43,700 nucleotides of DNA. Source: Rubrivivax sp. (GTDB lineage: Bacteria; Pseudomonadota; Gammaproteobacteria; Burkholderiales; Burkholderiaceae_C). The position numbers were made by a program, and so were the translations under genes. The stretch is taken from positions 1-43,700 of the forward strand of contig JAEUPE010000067.1 in the NCBI GenBank assembly GCA_016790435.1, in the 5' to 3' direction. The notes under the pieces are model-generated. The model was not told where the DNA came from and did no database searches. It saw only the letters and a list, made by a program, of their open reading frames with translations. Shown here piece by piece: positions 19,642 through 29,738 of the stretch (within the stretch, counting starts at the first letter, position 1; every line of letters begins with the position of its first letter).

Positions 19642-19665
19642 AGCCCGCAAGGAAGCCCGCAAAGG
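19642..19665 (+). repeat. Two tandem 12-nt repeats before rseP
   Basis: AGCCCGCAAGGA (19642-19653) is followed directly by AGCCCGCAAAGG (19654-19665). Each copy carries a purine run, AAGGA or AAAGG; the second lies 12-13 bases from the rseP ATG, so the closest Shine-Dalgarno-like run is a little far from the start. Confidence 0.5.
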
Positions 19666-19674
19666 CGCGAACCC

Positions 19675-21063
19675 ATGACCTATCTGATCGGCCTCCTCGT
19701 CACGCTGGGCCTGCTCATCGTCGTGCACGAGTACGGGCACTACCGCGTTGCCGTGGCCTGTGGCGTCAAGGTGCTGCGCTTCTCGGTGGGCTTCGGCCGG
19801 GTGCTCTGGAAGTGGCAGCGCTCGCCGCAGTCGACCGAGTTCACCGTCTGCGCGCTGCCGCTGGGCGGCTACGTGCGCATGCTCGACGAGCGCGAGGGCG
19901 GCGTGCCCGCCGACCAGCTCGGCCAGGCCTTCAACCGCAAGTCGCTCAAGCAGCGCAGCGCCATCGTCGCCGCGGGCCCGTTGGCCAATCTCGCGCTCGC
20001 CGTGCTGCTCTTCGCCGGCGCCTACTGGGTGGGCATGCAGGAGCCCAAGGCCGTGCTCGGCCCCTCGGTGCCGGGCAGCATCGCCGAGCGCGCCGGGCTG
20101 AAGAGCGGCGACTGGGTGCGCGCGATCGCCGACGAGGGCAGCGGCGGTGAGTGGCGCGACGTGCAGTCGATGAACGACCTCATGTGGCGCCTCACGCAAG
20201 CGGCGTTGCAGCGCGAGCCCGTGCGCCTGCAGGTCAGCGACCGCGACGGGCGCGGTTCGCGCACGCTGCTGCTCGACCTGGCCACCTTCGAGCCGCGCGA
20301 TGTCGACGGTGCGCTGGCCCGCAAGATCGGGCTCGGGGCGGCCTTCGGCGAACCGGTCCTCGGCAAGCTGAAGGAAGGTGGCCCGGCGGTGCGTGCCGGC
20401 CTGGCCGAGGGCGACCGCGTGCTGAGCATCGACGGGCAGCCGGTGGCAGATGCGCAGACGCTGCGCGAACGCATCCGCGCCTCGGCGGCCACGGCTGGCC
20501 GCGGCGCCAAGGAGGTGCCGGCGCAACGCTGGCTGGTCGAGCGTGCCGGCCGCAGCATCGAGGTGCTCGTGGCGCCGCGCATCGACAGCTCCGTGACGCC
20601 GCCCGTCGCCCGCATCGAGGCCTACGTCGGCACGCCGCCGGTGATGGTGACGGTGCGCCATGGTCCGATCGACGGCATCGTCGGCGGCTTCGAGCGCATG
20701 TGGGACACCTCGCTCTTCACGCTCAAGATGCTCGGCCGCATGCTCATCGGCGAGGCTTCGATCAAGAACCTCTCGGGTCCCATCAGCATCGCCGACTACG
20801 CCGGCCAGTCGGTGCAGCAGGGGCCGGCGCGCTTCCTCGAGTTCCTCGCCATCGTCAGCGTCAGCCTGGGCGTGCTGAACCTGCTGCCGCTGCCCATGCT
20901 CGATGGCGGCCATCTCATGGTTTACATTTTCGAAGGTGTCACCGGCCGCGCGGTGTCGGAGGAGTGGCTCGCGCGGCTGCAGCGCGGCGGCATCGCGGTG
21001 CTGCTGATGATGATGTCGGTGGCGCTGTACAACGACGTGGCCCGGCTGCTCGGGCTGCACTGA
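19675..21063 (+). CDS. rseP: Site-2 protease RseP (RIP metalloprotease)
   Basis: A 462-residue intramembrane zinc protease. It cuts anti-sigma factors such as RseA in the envelope-stress pathway, and also leftover signal peptides. The HExxH motif is HEYGH at residues 18-22, inside the first transmembrane segment; the second metal-binding site is in LLPLPMLDGGH near residue 402. Two PDZ domains lie between (about residues 125-205 and 225-300: GSIAERAGLKSGDWVRAI and GPAVRAGLAEGDRVLSIDGQ). The GxxxN/PxG-type NLSGPISIADYAG is also present. It lies between dxr and bamA, the common order. HEYGH instead of HEFGH is a conservative variation. Confidence 0.97.
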   Translation: MTYLIGLLVTLGLLIVVHEYGHYRVAVACGVKVLRFSVGFGRVLWKWQRSPQSTEFTVCALPLGGYVRMLDEREGGVPADQLGQAFNRKSLKQRSAIVAAGPLANLALAVLLFAGAYWVGMQEPKAVLGPSVPGSIAERAGLKSGDWVRAIADEGSGGEWRDVQSMNDLMWRLTQAALQREPVRLQVSDRDGRGSRTLLLDLATFEPRDVDGALARKIGLGAAFGEPVLGKLKEGGPAVRAGLAEGDRVLSIDGQPVADAQTLRERIRASAATAGRGAKEVPAQRWLVERAGRSIEVLVAPRIDSSVTPPVARIEAYVGTPPVMVTVRHGPIDGIVGGFERMWDTSLFTLKMLGRMLIGEASIKNLSGPISIADYAGQSVQQGPARFLEFLAIVSVSLGVLNLLPLPMLDGGHLMVYIFEGVTGRAVSEEWLARLQRGGIAVLLMMMSVALYNDVARLLGLH

Positions 21064-21080
21064 TTCTTCTCCCCTTCCCG

Positions 21081-23387
21081 ATGGTTCCTGCCTTTCCGAG
21101 CGGCGCATCCCGCGCCGTCGTGACCCTGATCGTGGCCGCCGCGGCCGTGGCTGCCGCCCCGGCGGCGCGGGCTGTGGCGCCGTTCGTCATCAAGGACATC
21201 CGCGTCGAGGGCCTGCAGCGCACGGACCCCGGCAGCGTGTTCGCCGCGCTTCCCTTCCGCATCGGCGACACCTACACCGACGACAAGGGCTCGGCGGCGC
21301 TGCGGGCGCTGTTCGCCACGGGCCTGTTCAAGGACGTGCGCATCGACATCGAGGGTGAGGTCACCGTCATCATCGTCGATGAGCGCGCCATCATCGCCAA
21401 CGTCAACTTCGTCGGCCTGCGCGAGTTCGACAAGGACCCGCTGCTCAAGTCGCTGAAGGACAACGGCATCGGCGAGGGGCTGCCCTACGACCGCGCGCTC
21501 ATCGACCGGGCCGAGCAGGAGATCAAGCGTCAGTACCTCGGCCGCAGCCTCTATGGCGCCGAGGTGGTGACGACGGTGACGCCGATCGAGCGCAACCGCG
21601 TCAACATCACCTTCACGATGAACGAGGGCGATGCCGCCAAGGTGTCGTCGGTCAGCATCGCCGGCATGAGCGCCTTCAGCGAGTCGACGCTGCTCGAACA
21701 GATGGAGCTCTCGGCCACCGGCTGGTTCAGTTGGTACTCCAAGAACGACCGCTACGCGCGCAGCAAGCTCAACGCCGACCTGGAGCGCCTGCGGGCCTTC
21801 TACATCAACCGCGGCTACCTCGAGTTCGCCATCGAGTCGACGCAGGTGACGATCTCGCCCGACAAGCAGAGCATCGCCATCGCCATCTCCGTGCGCGAGG
21901 GCCAGCCCTACACGGTGACCGCCGTCAAGCTCGAGGGCGACTACCTCGGCAAGGAGGCCGAGTTCCAGTCGCTGGTGCAGTTCCGGCCCGGGCAGGCGTA
22001 CCGGGGCGAATCGGTCACGGCCACGGCCAAGGCGTTCACCGAGCGCTTCGGCCAGTACGGCTACGCGTTCGCCCGCGTCGAGCAGCGGCCCGAGATCGAC
22101 CGCGCCACCGGCCAGGTGGTGGTGATGCTGATGGCCAGCCCCGAACGCCGCGTCTATGTGCGCCGCATCGACGTGGCCGGCAACACGCGCACGCGAGACG
22201 AGGTGATCCGGCGCGAGTTCCGCCAGTTCGAGGCGGCCTGGTACGACGCGACGCTGATCCGCTTGTCGAAGGAGCGGCTGAACCGCCTGAGCTTCTTCTC
22301 CGAGGTGGAGGTCGAGACCAACGAGGTGCCGGGCGCGCCCGACCAGGTCGACCTGGTGGTCACTGTGAAGGAAAAGCCCACCGGCAACCTCAACCTCGGT
22401 GCCGGCTACTCCAACGCCGAGAAGTTCACCTTCACCGCCGGCATCCGCCAGGACAACGCCTTCGGCACCGGCAACTCGCTCGGCCTGGAGGTCAACACCA
22501 GCAAGACGCAGCAGGCGCTGGTCATCAGCACGTACGACCCCTACTTCACCGTCGACGGCATCTCGCGCTCGATCGACCTCGTCTACCGCAAGGGGCGGGC
22601 ACTGAACCAGCTGATCGAGGAGTACGAGACCGGCAACCAGCGCCTGGGCGTGACATTCGGCGTGCCGTTCTCCGAGTACGACACGGTCTTCATGGGACTG
22701 GCCGCTGACCGCCAGGTGATCGGTACCGCCGTCGGGCTGCCCCTGGCCTACCTGAACTACCGCGTGCTCTTCGGCGAGAAGAGCATGGCCTACCCGCTGA
22801 CGCTCGGCTGGGCGCGCGATGCGCGCGACAGCGTGCTCGTGCCGACGTCGGGCCGCTACCAGCGCGTCAACTTCGAATTCAGCTTCGCCGGCGACGTGCG
22901 ATACACGCGGACCAACCTGCAGTACCAGGAGTACTTCCCGCTGCCGGCGCGCCTGGTCCTCGGCCTCAACGCCGAACTCGGCTGGGGCCGGGGCATCGGT
23001 GGCAAGCCGTTCCCCGTGTTCAAGAACTTCTACGGCGGCGGCCTCGGCACGGTGCGCGTGCTCGAACAGGGCTCGCTCGGCATCATCGATCCCACCGGCG
23101 CCTACATCGGCGGTGCCAAGCGTCTCAACCTGAACTCCGAGCTGTACTTCCCGGTGCCCGGCACGGGCAACGACAAGTCGTTGCGCATCTTCGCCTTCAC
23201 GGATGCAGGGAACGTCTGGCGCGAGGACGAGCAGGTGACCGAGTCATCGATGCGCGTATCCGCTGGCGTGGGCCTTTCCTGGATCTCTCCGGTCGGCCCG
23301 CTGAAGCTCTCCTGGGGCTCGCCGGTGCGTGTGCAGCGCAACGATAGAATCCAGCGCTTCCAATTCCAGATCGGGACCGCGTTCTGA
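21081..23387 (+). CDS. bamA: Outer membrane protein assembly factor BamA
   Basis: A 768-residue Omp85 protein, the core of the machine that inserts beta-barrel proteins into the outer membrane. A signal peptide covers residues 1-31 (cleavage probably after PAARA). Five POTRA domains follow to about residue 425, starting with FVIKDIRVEGLQRTDPGSVF, and then a 16-strand barrel. The chain ends in phenylalanine (FQFQIGTAF), as barrel recognition requires. The ATG at 21081 is chosen for the signal peptide; it is preceded only by a pyrimidine-rich TTCTTCTCCCCTTCCCG, so the ribosome-binding site is poor and coupling to rseP, 17 bases away, is likely. Confidence 0.97.
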   Translation: MVPAFPSGASRAVVTLIVAAAAVAAAPAARAVAPFVIKDIRVEGLQRTDPGSVFAALPFRIGDTYTDDKGSAALRALFATGLFKDVRIDIEGEVTVIIVDERAIIANVNFVGLREFDKDPLLKSLKDNGIGEGLPYDRALIDRAEQEIKRQYLGRSLYGAEVVTTVTPIERNRVNITFTMNEGDAAKVSSVSIAGMSAFSESTLLEQMELSATGWFSWYSKNDRYARSKLNADLERLRAFYINRGYLEFAIESTQVTISPDKQSIAIAISVREGQPYTVTAVKLEGDYLGKEAEFQSLVQFRPGQAYRGESVTATAKAFTERFGQYGYAFARVEQRPEIDRATGQVVVMLMASPERRVYVRRIDVAGNTRTRDEVIRREFRQFEAAWYDATLIRLSKERLNRLSFFSEVEVETNEVPGAPDQVDLVVTVKEKPTGNLNLGAGYSNAEKFTFTAGIRQDNAFGTGNSLGLEVNTSKTQQALVISTYDPYFTVDGISRSIDLVYRKGRALNQLIEEYETGNQRLGVTFGVPFSEYDTVFMGLAADRQVIGTAVGLPLAYLNYRVLFGEKSMAYPLTLGWARDARDSVLVPTSGRYQRVNFEFSFAGDVRYTRTNLQYQEYFPLPARLVLGLNAELGWGRGIGGKPFPVFKNFYGGGLGTVRVLEQGSLGIIDPTGAYIGGAKRLNLNSELYFPVPGTGNDKSLRIFAFTDAGNVWREDEQVTESSMRVSAGVGLSWISPVGPLKLSWGSPVRVQRNDRIQRFQFQIGTAF

Positions 23388-23971
23388 TGATGTCCTCTGT
23401 TGCACCCCGCGCCCCTCGCGCCAGCGGCACAGTCGGTCGCCCGCGCGAGCCTGCATCGGCACGTGCCTGGGCCGTGGCTGCGGCGCTGGTCGCGGCGACC
23501 CTGGCCAGCGGCGTCGCCGCCGCGCAGGAAGCCCTGAAGATCGGCTACGTCAACAGCGAGCGCGTGCTGCGCGAGGCAGCGCCCGCCAAGCTGGCGCAGG
23601 CCAAGCTGGAGGCCGAGTTCGGCAAGCGAGAGAAGGAGCTGCAGGACGGTGCCGCCCGCCTCAAGGCGGCGGCCGACAAGCTCGAGAAGGACGGCCCCAC
23701 GCTCACCGAGGCCGAACGCGTGCGTCGGCAGCGCGAACTGGTCGAGCAGGACCGTGACCTCACGCGCCGCCGGCGTGAGTTCCAGGAAGACCTGAACCAG
23801 CGCCGCAACGAGGAGCTGGCCACGGTGGTCGAGCGCGCCAACCGCGTCATCAAGCAGATCTTCGAGAGCGAGAAGTTCGACCTGATCCTGCAGGAGGTCG
23901 TCTTCGCCGGCCCGCGCGTCGACATCACCGAGCGAGTGATCAAGGCGCTCGGCACGCCCGCCACCAAGTAG
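23387..23971 (+). CDS. Periplasmic chaperone Skp/OmpH family
   Basis: A 194-residue secreted protein. It has a long, arginine-rich n-region followed by a hydrophobic stretch and a likely cleavage site at GVAAA-QEALKIG (about residue 46). The mature part opens with IGYVNSERVL, the family strand, followed by a charged helical arm (about residues 75-150) that forms the trimeric jellyfish tentacles in Skp. It escorts unfolded outer-membrane proteins to BamA, directly upstream. The ATG at 23387 overlaps the bamA stop by one base; ATG 23390 is equally possible. Skp/HlpA/OmpH naming varies, so I leave out a symbol. Confidence 0.92.
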   Translation: MMSSVAPRAPRASGTVGRPREPASARAWAVAAALVAATLASGVAAAQEALKIGYVNSERVLREAAPAKLAQAKLEAEFGKREKELQDGAARLKAAADKLEKDGPTLTEAERVRRQRELVEQDRDLTRRRREFQEDLNQRRNEELATVVERANRVIKQIFESEKFDLILQEVVFAGPRVDITERVIKALGTPATK

Positions 23972-24005
23972 GCGGCGGCGCCAAGCGATCGGTCCCGACA
24001 CCATC

Positions 24006-25085
24006 ATGGGCCACCGCGTCGGCGAGCTGGCCCGGCACCTCGGCGGCGTGTTGCTCGGCCCGCCTGATTTCGAGGTCGCCAAGATCGCGCCGCTGGCCGA
24101 GGCTGGCAGGGACAGCATCACCTTCATCGCACAGGCGAAGTGGCTGCCGCAACTGGCCAGCAGCGGGGCCGGTTGCATCATCGTCTCGACGGCGCAGCGC
24201 GAGGCGGGTGAACAGCGCGTGGCGGCTGGCCGCGGCACGGTGATCCTCTGTGACGAACCCTATCTTGCCTTTGCTCGCCTGACGCAGTGGTGGGCGGCGG
24301 CAACGCGCGCCCGACCTTTGCCGGGCGTGCATCCCACGGCGGTCGTCGAGCCCGGCGTGTACATGCATCCGAGCGTGCATGTCGGTGCCTTCGCCTATGT
24401 CGGCGCTGGCGCCGAGCTGGGCGAGGGTTGTGTCGTCAGTGCGCACGCGCATGTCGGCGCCGGTGCCTCGCTCGGCGCTGGCTCGGTGCTGATGCCGCGT
24501 GTCCTCTTCTCCGAAGGCTGCCGCATCGGTCTGCGGGGCCTCGTGCACGGTGGCGCCGTGATCGGTGCCGACGGCTTCGGCTTCGCCCCGCATGAAGGCC
24601 GCTGGGAGAAGATCGAGCAGCTCGGCAGCGTCGCCATCGGCGACGACGTCGAGATCGGCGCCAACAGCTGTGTCGACCGCGGGGCGCTCGGCGACACGGT
24701 GCTCGAAGACGGCGTCAAGATCGACAACCTCGTGCAGATCGCGCACAACGTGCACGTCGGCGCGCACACGGCCTTCGCCGGCTGCGCGGCGGTGGCGGGC
24801 AGCGCGCGCATCGGCCGCCACTGCACCATCGGTGGCGCGGCGCGCATCCTCGGTCACCTCCAGATCGTCGACCACGTGCACATCACGGCCACCACGCTCG
24901 TCAGTCGATCCATCCTCAAGCCGGGCCAGTACAGCGGCGCCTTCCCGTTCGACGACAATGCCTCCTGGGAGAAGAATGCGGCCACGCTGAGGCAGTTGCA
25001 TTCGTTGCGGGACCGCCTTCGCGCGGTGGAGAGGGCTCTCGAGGGGGCCCTCGAGAAGTCGCTGGAGAAGAAGACCCCATCATGA
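24006..25085 (+). CDS. lpxD: UDP-3-O-(3-hydroxyacyl)glucosamine N-acyltransferase
   Basis: A 359-residue enzyme of lipid A synthesis that adds the N-linked hydroxyacyl chain. The N-terminal uridine-binding domain spans residues 1-100. The left-handed beta-helix of hexapeptide repeats runs from about residue 105 to 320 (for example [19 protein letters not shown]). The catalytic His is in QIAHNVHVG, and [14 protein letters not shown] is the family-specific substrate loop. A C-terminal helix closes the chain. The ATG at 24006 has no clear ribosome-binding site. Its stop overlaps fabZ by four bases (ATGA). Confidence 0.97.
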   Translation: MGHRVGELARHLGGVLLGPPDFEVAKIAPLAEAGRDSITFIAQAKWLPQLASSGAGCIIVSTAQREAGEQRVAAGRGTVILCDEPYLAFARLTQWWAAATRARPLPGVHPTAVVEPGVYMHPSVHVGAFAYVGAGAELGEGCVVSAHAHVGAGASLGAGSVLMPRVLFSEGCRIGLRGLVHGGAVIGADGFGFAPHEGRWEKIEQLGSVAIGDDVEIGANSCVDRGALGDTVLEDGVKIDNLVQIAHNVHVGAHTAFAGCAAVAGSARIGRHCTIGGAARILGHLQIVDHVHITATTLVSRSILKPGQYSGAFPFDDNASWEKNAATLRQLHSLRDRLRAVERALEGALEKSLEKKTPS

Positions 25086-25528
25086 GCACCGGCATGGACA
25101 TCCAAGAGATCCTGAAGACGCTCCCGCATCGCTTCCCGTTCGTGCTGGTCGACCGCGTGCTGCAACTCGACAAGGGCCAATACGCCAAGGCGATCAAGAA
25201 CGTCAGCATCAACGAGCCGTTCTTCCCCGGCCACTTCCCGGCGCGCCCGGTGATGCCCGGCGTGCTGGTGATCGAGGCGCTGGCCCAGGCGGCGGCCATG
25301 CTGGCCTTCGTCACCAAGGGCACCGAGGCCGGGCGCGACAAGGTGGTGTACCTGGTCGGCATCGATGGCGCGCGCTTCAAGCGGCCCGTGGTGCCGGGCG
25401 ACCAACTCGTGCTCGAGGTCTGGCAGGAGCGCGTCAAGGGCGGCATCCACAAGTACCGCACGCGCGCCAGCGTCGACGGCCAGGTGGCCGCCGAGTGCGA
25501 GATCATGTGCACCGAGCGCGAGGTCTGA
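25082..25528 (+). CDS. fabZ: 3-hydroxyacyl-[acyl-carrier-protein] dehydratase FabZ
   Basis: A 148-residue hot-dog-fold dehydratase of fatty-acid elongation. It competes with LpxA and LpxD for hydroxyacyl-ACP, so its place between them is meaningful. The catalytic His lies in [14 protein letters not shown] and the partner Glu in [27 protein letters not shown] is the family entry motif. Length is standard. The ATG at 25082 overlaps the lpxD stop; a start at Met5 would also match shorter FabZ proteins. lpxA begins 33 bases after its stop. Confidence 0.97.
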   Translation: MSTGMDIQEILKTLPHRFPFVLVDRVLQLDKGQYAKAIKNVSINEPFFPGHFPARPVMPGVLVIEALAQAAAMLAFVTKGTEAGRDKVVYLVGIDGARFKRPVVPGDQLVLEVWQERVKGGIHKYRTRASVDGQVAAECEIMCTEREV

Positions 25529-25561
25529 AGGCGTCCGCGCCAACCACCGCGGCATGACGCT

Positions 25562-26350
25562 GTGACGCAGATCCACCCCACGGCCATCGTCGACCGCCGC
25601 GCGGAGCTCGACGCCGGCGTCAGCGTCGGCCCTTATGCGGTTATCGGCGCCGGCGTGCAGGTTGGTGCGGGCACGACGATCGGCCCGCATTGCGTGATCG
25701 AGGGCCCGACGACGATCGGGCGCGACAACCGCATTTTCAGCCACGCTGCGCTGGGCGCCGCGCCGCAGGACAAGAAGTACGCCGGCGAGCCCACGCGGCT
25801 GGAGATCGGCGCGCGCAACACCATCCGCGAGTTCTGCACCTTCAACCGCGGCACGGCGCAGGACTCGGGCACGACACGGGTCGGCGACGACAACTGGGTG
25901 ATGGCCTACGTGCACATCGCGCACGACTGCCAGGTCGGCCACCAGACCATTCTCGCCAACAACGCCACGCTGGCCGGCCACGTGCATGTGGGCGATTGGG
26001 TCATCGTCGGTGGCCTCACCGGCATCCACCAGTTCTGCCATGTCGGTGCGCACGCAATGATCGGTTTCCAGAGCCATGTCTCGCAGGACGTGCCGCCGTT
26101 CATGATGGTCTCGGGCAACCCGCTCGGGGTGCACGGCTTCAACATCGAGGGCCTGCGCCGCCGGGGCTTCTCGCGCGAGCGCATTGCGCTGGTCAAGCAG
26201 ATGCACAAGCTGCTGTACCGCGATGGCCTCACCCTGGAGGCAGCGCGTGCCGCCATCGAAGCGCTGCGTGGCTCGGCGGAGGGTGGCGACCCCGACGTGA
26301 CGCTGCTGCTCGACTTCCTCGCCGCCTCCAAGCGCGGCATTGCGCGCTGA
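25562..26350 (+). CDS. lpxA: UDP-N-acetylglucosamine O-acyltransferase
   Basis: A 262-residue beta-helix enzyme that acylates UDP-GlcNAc at O3, the first step of lipid A synthesis. Hexapeptide repeats run from [20 protein letters not shown] to about residue 190, and the catalytic His is in [33 protein letters not shown] and the helical C-terminus ([17 protein letters not shown]) are typical. The start is GTG at 25562, directly before TQIHPTAIV; no ribosome-binding site is apparent, and the nearby ATG at 25554 is out of frame. Weak initiation would fit tight control of this early step, but that is inference. Confidence 0.96.
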   Translation: MTQIHPTAIVDRRAELDAGVSVGPYAVIGAGVQVGAGTTIGPHCVIEGPTTIGRDNRIFSHAALGAAPQDKKYAGEPTRLEIGARNTIREFCTFNRGTAQDSGTTRVGDDNWVMAYVHIAHDCQVGHQTILANNATLAGHVHVGDWVIVGGLTGIHQFCHVGAHAMIGFQSHVSQDVPPFMMVSGNPLGVHGFNIEGLRRRGFSRERIALVKQMHKLLYRDGLTLEAARAAIEALRGSAEGGDPDVTLLLDFLAASKRGIAR

Positions 26351-26373
26351 CGCGCGGCCGGGCAAGGCAGCAG

Positions 26374-27516
26374 ATGCGGCTCGCCATGGTCGCCGGAGAA
26401 GCCTCGGGCGACCTGCTGGCGGCGCTGTTGCTCGGCGGCCTGAAGCAGCGCTGGCCCTCGCTGCGGGCAGCCGGCATCGGTGGCCCGCGCATGGCCGAGC
26501 AGGGCTTCGATGCCTGGTGGCCGAGCGACCGCCTCGCGGTGCACGGCTACGCCGAGGCGCTGCGCCACTACCGCGAGATCTCGGGCATCCGCGAGGCACT
26601 GGCGGCACGGTTGCTCGCGTCCGATGGCCGGGAGCGGCCCGATGCCTTCATCGGCGTCGATGCGCCCGACTTCAACCTCGGCCTGGAGAAGCGGCTGAAG
26701 GCGGCCGGCACGAAGACCGTGCACTTCATCTGCCCCTCCATCTGGGCCTGGCGCGGCGGGCGGGCCCGGAAGATGGCGGCCAGTTGCGACCACGTGCTCT
26801 GCCTGTTCCCGTTCGAGCCGGCGCTGTTGCAGGCGCATGGCGTGCCGGCCACATTCGTCGGTCATCCGCTCGCCGACGCCATCCCGCTCGTGCCGCCGCG
26901 CGCCGAGGGCCGTGCCGCGCTGGGTCTGGGCCTCGACGACGTCGTGGTGGCGTTGCTGCCCGGCAGCCGGCGGGCCGAGATCCGCTATATCGCGCCCCAT
27001 TTCCTACGTGCCGCCGCGCTGCTGCACCGCCAGCGGCCGGGGTTGCGCTTCGTGCTGCCCGTGGCGCCGGGGCTGCTGCCTCTGCTCGAGCCTTTGCTCG
27101 CGGAGTGCGCCACGGGCGTGCCGATCCAGGTCGTGCAGGGGCAGTCGCATGCGGCGCTCGCGGCCTGCGACGTGACGCTCATCGCCAGCGGCACGGCCAC
27201 GCTGGAAGCCGCGCTCTTCAAGCGGCCGATGGTCATCGGCTATGCGATGCATACGCTCAGCTGGGCCCTCATGAAGCGCATGCGCTACCAACCGTGGGTG
27301 GGCCTGCCCAACATCCTCTGCCGCGAGTTCGTCGTGCCCGAGTTGCTGCAGCATGACTGCCGGGCCGATCCGCTCGCCGCCGCCGTGACCCAGTGGCTCG
27401 ACGACGAGGCCGGCTGCGCCGCGCTGGCGGCGCGATTCGAACAACTGCACCATGGGCTGCGCCGCGACACGGCGCGCTCGGCCACCGATGCCATCGCGCA
27501 GGTCCTTCAAGCTTGA
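26374..27516 (+). CDS. lpxB: Lipid-A-disaccharide synthase
   Basis: A 380-residue family 19 glycosyltransferase. It condenses UDP-diacylglucosamine with lipid X at the inner membrane. [16 protein letters not shown] at the N-terminus, [40 protein letters not shown] and [10 protein letters not shown] (the nucleotide-sugar region) are all in place. The ATG at 26374 follows GGCAAGGCAGCAG, which includes a weak AAGG site; the open frame upstream is inside lpxA and not LpxB-like. rnhB overlaps its 3' end. Order lpxD-fabZ-lpxA-lpxB-rnhB matches E. coli apart from the missing dnaE. Confidence 0.97.
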   Translation: MRLAMVAGEASGDLLAALLLGGLKQRWPSLRAAGIGGPRMAEQGFDAWWPSDRLAVHGYAEALRHYREISGIREALAARLLASDGRERPDAFIGVDAPDFNLGLEKRLKAAGTKTVHFICPSIWAWRGGRARKMAASCDHVLCLFPFEPALLQAHGVPATFVGHPLADAIPLVPPRAEGRAALGLGLDDVVVALLPGSRRAEIRYIAPHFLRAAALLHRQRPGLRFVLPVAPGLLPLLEPLLAECATGVPIQVVQGQSHAALAACDVTLIASGTATLEAALFKRPMVIGYAMHTLSWALMKRMRYQPWVGLPNILCREFVVPELLQHDCRADPLAAAVTQWLDDEAGCAALAARFEQLHHGLRRDTARSATDAIAQVLQA

Positions 27517-28129
27517 GTCGCTCGGCGAGGGCTGGGCGCGGCCTGGGCTCGTGGCCGGCGTCGACGAGGCCGGCCGTGGCCCGCTGGCAGGGCCTGTCGT
27601 CGCGGCAGCTGTCATCCTCGACGAACTGCGCCCGATCAAGGGGCTCGCCGACTCCAAGGTGCTGACGGCGCGGCGCCGCGAGCGCCTCTACGACGAGGTG
27701 CGCGCACGGGCGCTGTGCGTCTGCATCGCCGAGGCGAGCGTCGAGGAGATCGACCGCCTCAATATCCTCGGCGCCACGCTCCTGGCCATGCAGCGGGCCG
27801 TGGCCGGCCTGCGCCTCACGCCGCACCGCGTGGTGGTCGACGGCAACCGGCTGCCGACGTTGCCGATGCCGGCGGCGGCGGTGGTCAAGGGCGACGCCAA
27901 GGTGCCAGCCATCTCGGCCGCGTCGATCCTGGCCAAGGTGCAGCGTGATCGCCTTTGCGAGGCACTGCACGAGAGCTGGCCGGCTTACGGCTTCGATGGG
28001 CACAAGGGTTACCCGACACCTTCGCACCTGCAGGCGCTGCGGGAGCACGGCGCCTGCCCGGCCCACCGCCGCAGCTTCGCCCCCGTGCGTGCGGCCTGCG
28101 GCGCGGCGACGGCCGAGTTGCCCTTCTGA
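27488..28129 (+). CDS. rnhB: Ribonuclease HII
   Basis: A 213-residue RNase H of type 2, which removes single ribonucleotides from DNA and RNA of RNA-DNA hybrids. The motif [19 protein letters not shown] carries Asp26 and Glu27. VVVDGNRLP supplies another catalytic Asp, and [19 protein letters not shown] the last acidic residue. [14 protein letters not shown] is typical near the C-terminus. ATG 27488 (29-base overlap with lpxB) is preferred to ATG 27452, which would overlap by 65 bases and add an arginine-rich extension not expected in the family. The next gene starts five bases after its stop. Confidence 0.94.
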   Translation: MPSRRSFKLESLGEGWARPGLVAGVDEAGRGPLAGPVVAAAVILDELRPIKGLADSKVLTARRRERLYDEVRARALCVCIAEASVEEIDRLNILGATLLAMQRAVAGLRLTPHRVVVDGNRLPTLPMPAAAVVKGDAKVPAISAASILAKVQRDRLCEALHESWPAYGFDGHKGYPTPSHLQALREHGACPAHRRSFAPVRAACGAATAELPF

Positions 28130-28134
28130 CGGCC

Positions 28135-28920
28135 ATGGACGGCGCTGTCCAGGTCATACGCTCGCGCAGCAATCCGCTGCTGGTGCAGTTGCGCCAGCTC
28201 ACCCAGGACCCGGCCGCCTATCGCAAGGTGGGCGCGCTCTGGCTGGAAGGCGACCACTTGTGTCGCGCGGCACTGGCGCACGGTGTCGTGCCGCAGCAGG
28301 TGATCTTCGACGAACGCGCCCTGGGCGAGCCGGCACTGCAGGTGCTGGCCCACGCAGCGGGCCGCGTCGTCGTGCTGCCCAGTGCGCTGTTCGCGTCGAT
28401 CTCGACCTTGGAGTCGCCGGCTGGCGTGGGTTGGCTCGTCGACCTGCCGGCACCGGCGGAGATCGAGCCGGCGGCCTCGACCCTCGTGCTCGACCGCGTG
28501 CAGGACGCGGGCAACGTGGGCAGCATCCTGCGCAGTGCCGCCGCCTTCGGCGTGCGCCAGGTGCTGGCGCTCAAGGGCACCGCCAGCCTCTGGTCACCCA
28601 AGGTGCTGCGCGCCGGCATGGGGGCGCACTTCGGCCTCGCGCTGCGCGAGGGCCTCGAGATCGAAGCGTTGAAGGCCTTGCGCGTGCCGCTGGTGGCCAC
28701 GGGGTCGCATGCCTCCATCACGTTGCCCGAAGCCCGCCTGCCCGAGCCCTGCGCCTGGGTGCTGGGGCACGAAGGGCAGGGCGTCAGCGAGGCGCTGCTC
28801 GCGGCCTGTGCCCTCGAGCTGCGCATCCCGCAGCCTGGCGGCGAGGAATCGCTGAACGTCGCCGCGGCGGCGGCGATCTGCCTGTACGAGTCGATGCGGC
28901 GCCGGCCGCCGGCTCAGTAG
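28135..28920 (+). CDS. SpoU (TrmH)-family RNA 2'-O-methyltransferase
   Basis: A 261-residue SPOUT methyltransferase using S-adenosylmethionine. An N-terminal substrate-binding domain of about 105 residues ([15 protein letters not shown] onward) precedes the knotted catalytic domain. Motif 1 is [13 protein letters not shown] (127-139) with the catalytic Arg, motif 2 is GHEGQGVS (211-218) and motif 3 is [10 protein letters not shown] (239-248). It is of the RlmB/TsnR type, acting on rRNA or tRNA, but the target is not determined by sequence. It probably ends the rpsB cluster: its stop overlaps the converging ppsR end by seven bases. No terminator is visible between them. Confidence 0.88.
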   Translation: MDGAVQVIRSRSNPLLVQLRQLTQDPAAYRKVGALWLEGDHLCRAALAHGVVPQQVIFDERALGEPALQVLAHAAGRVVVLPSALFASISTLESPAGVGWLVDLPAPAEIEPAASTLVLDRVQDAGNVGSILRSAAAFGVRQVLALKGTASLWSPKVLRAGMGAHFGLALREGLEIEALKALRVPLVATGSHASITLPEARLPEPCAWVLGHEGQGVSEALLAACALELRIPQPGGEESLNVAAAAAICLYESMRRRPPAQ

Positions 28921-29738
28921 ACGAGGCGGTCGGGCCGCAGGTCGCGCAGGATCGTCGTCGCGATCTCCTCGATCGACTTGTGCGTGGAGCTGAGCCAGCT
29001 GATGCTCTCGCGCCGCATCATCGCCTCGGCCTCGTTGACCTCGTATCGGCAGTTGTCGAGCGATGCATAGCGGCTGCCCGGGCGGCGCTCGTGGCGGATC
29101 TGCGCCAGACGCTCGGGATCGATCGTCAGGCCGAAGCACTTGCGCTTGAAGGGCGCCAGCGAAGAGGGTATGCGGCCGCGCTCGAAGTCTTCAGGAATGA
29201 GCGGGTAGTTGGCCGCCTTGATGCCATGCTGCATGGCCAGGTACAGCGAGGTCGGCGTCTTGCCGCTGCGGCTGACGCCGACCAGCACCACGTCGGCCTG
29301 CGCCAGGTTGCGCGCGCTCTGGCCGTCGTCGTGCGTGAGGCTGAAGTTGATGGCCTCGATGCGGTCGTGGTACTCGCGGCTCGCGCTGACGTCGGAGAAG
29401 CGACCGATGCGGTGGTTGCTCTTGACGCCGAACTCGTCCTCGAGCGGCTCGACGAACGTGCGGAACATGTCGAGCACGAGCGCGCGCGCCTGGCCGCCGG
29501 TGACGATGTCGCGCACCGCATCGTTGACGAGCGTGATGAAGACGATGGGGCGCTTGCCTTCGTGCTCGGCGACCTCGTTGATCTCTCCGACGACGGCGAT
29601 GGCCTTGTCGACACTGTCGATGAAGGGCCGGCGCACGTGCCGCGGCTTCGCCTCGAACTGGGCCAGGATGCTGTTGCCGAAGGTCTCGGCGGTGATGCCG
29701 GTGCCGTCCGAGACAAAGAACACGGTTCGTTCGGGCAT
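28914..29738 (-). CDS. ppsR: PEP synthase regulatory protein (kinase/pyrophosphorylase)
   Basis: A 274-residue DUF299 protein. It turns PEP synthase off by ADP-dependent phosphorylation of a threonine and on again by phosphate-dependent removal. The P-loop-like GVSRSGKTP begins at residue 154, and [16 protein letters not shown] opens the protein, both family hallmarks. [14 protein letters not shown] and [14 protein letters not shown] are conserved near the end. [11 protein letters not shown] at 29738 is chosen; an upstream ATG adds 12 non-conserved residues. It diverges from ppsA, its substrate, across a 216-bp control region, the typical arrangement in betaproteobacteria. Confidence 0.96.
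   Translation of the reverse strand: MPERTVFFVSDGTGITAETFGNSILAQFEAKPRHVRRPFIDSVDKAIAVVGEINEVAEHEGKRPIVFITLVNDAVRDIVTGGQARALVLDMFRTFVEPLEDEFGVKSNHRIGRFSDVSASREYHDRIEAINFSLTHDDGQSARNLAQADVVLVGVSRSGKTPTSLYLAMQHGIKAANYPLIPEDFERGRIPSSLAPFKRKCFGLTIDPERLAQIRHERRPGSRYASLDNCRYEVNEAEAMMRRESISWLSSTHKSIEEIATTILRDLRPDRLVY

Noticed and set aside
23344-23349. TAGAAT inside the end of bamA as a promoter for the skp-like gene
   Set aside because: The bases encode conserved BamA C-terminal residues and no -35 is present; chance is sufficient.
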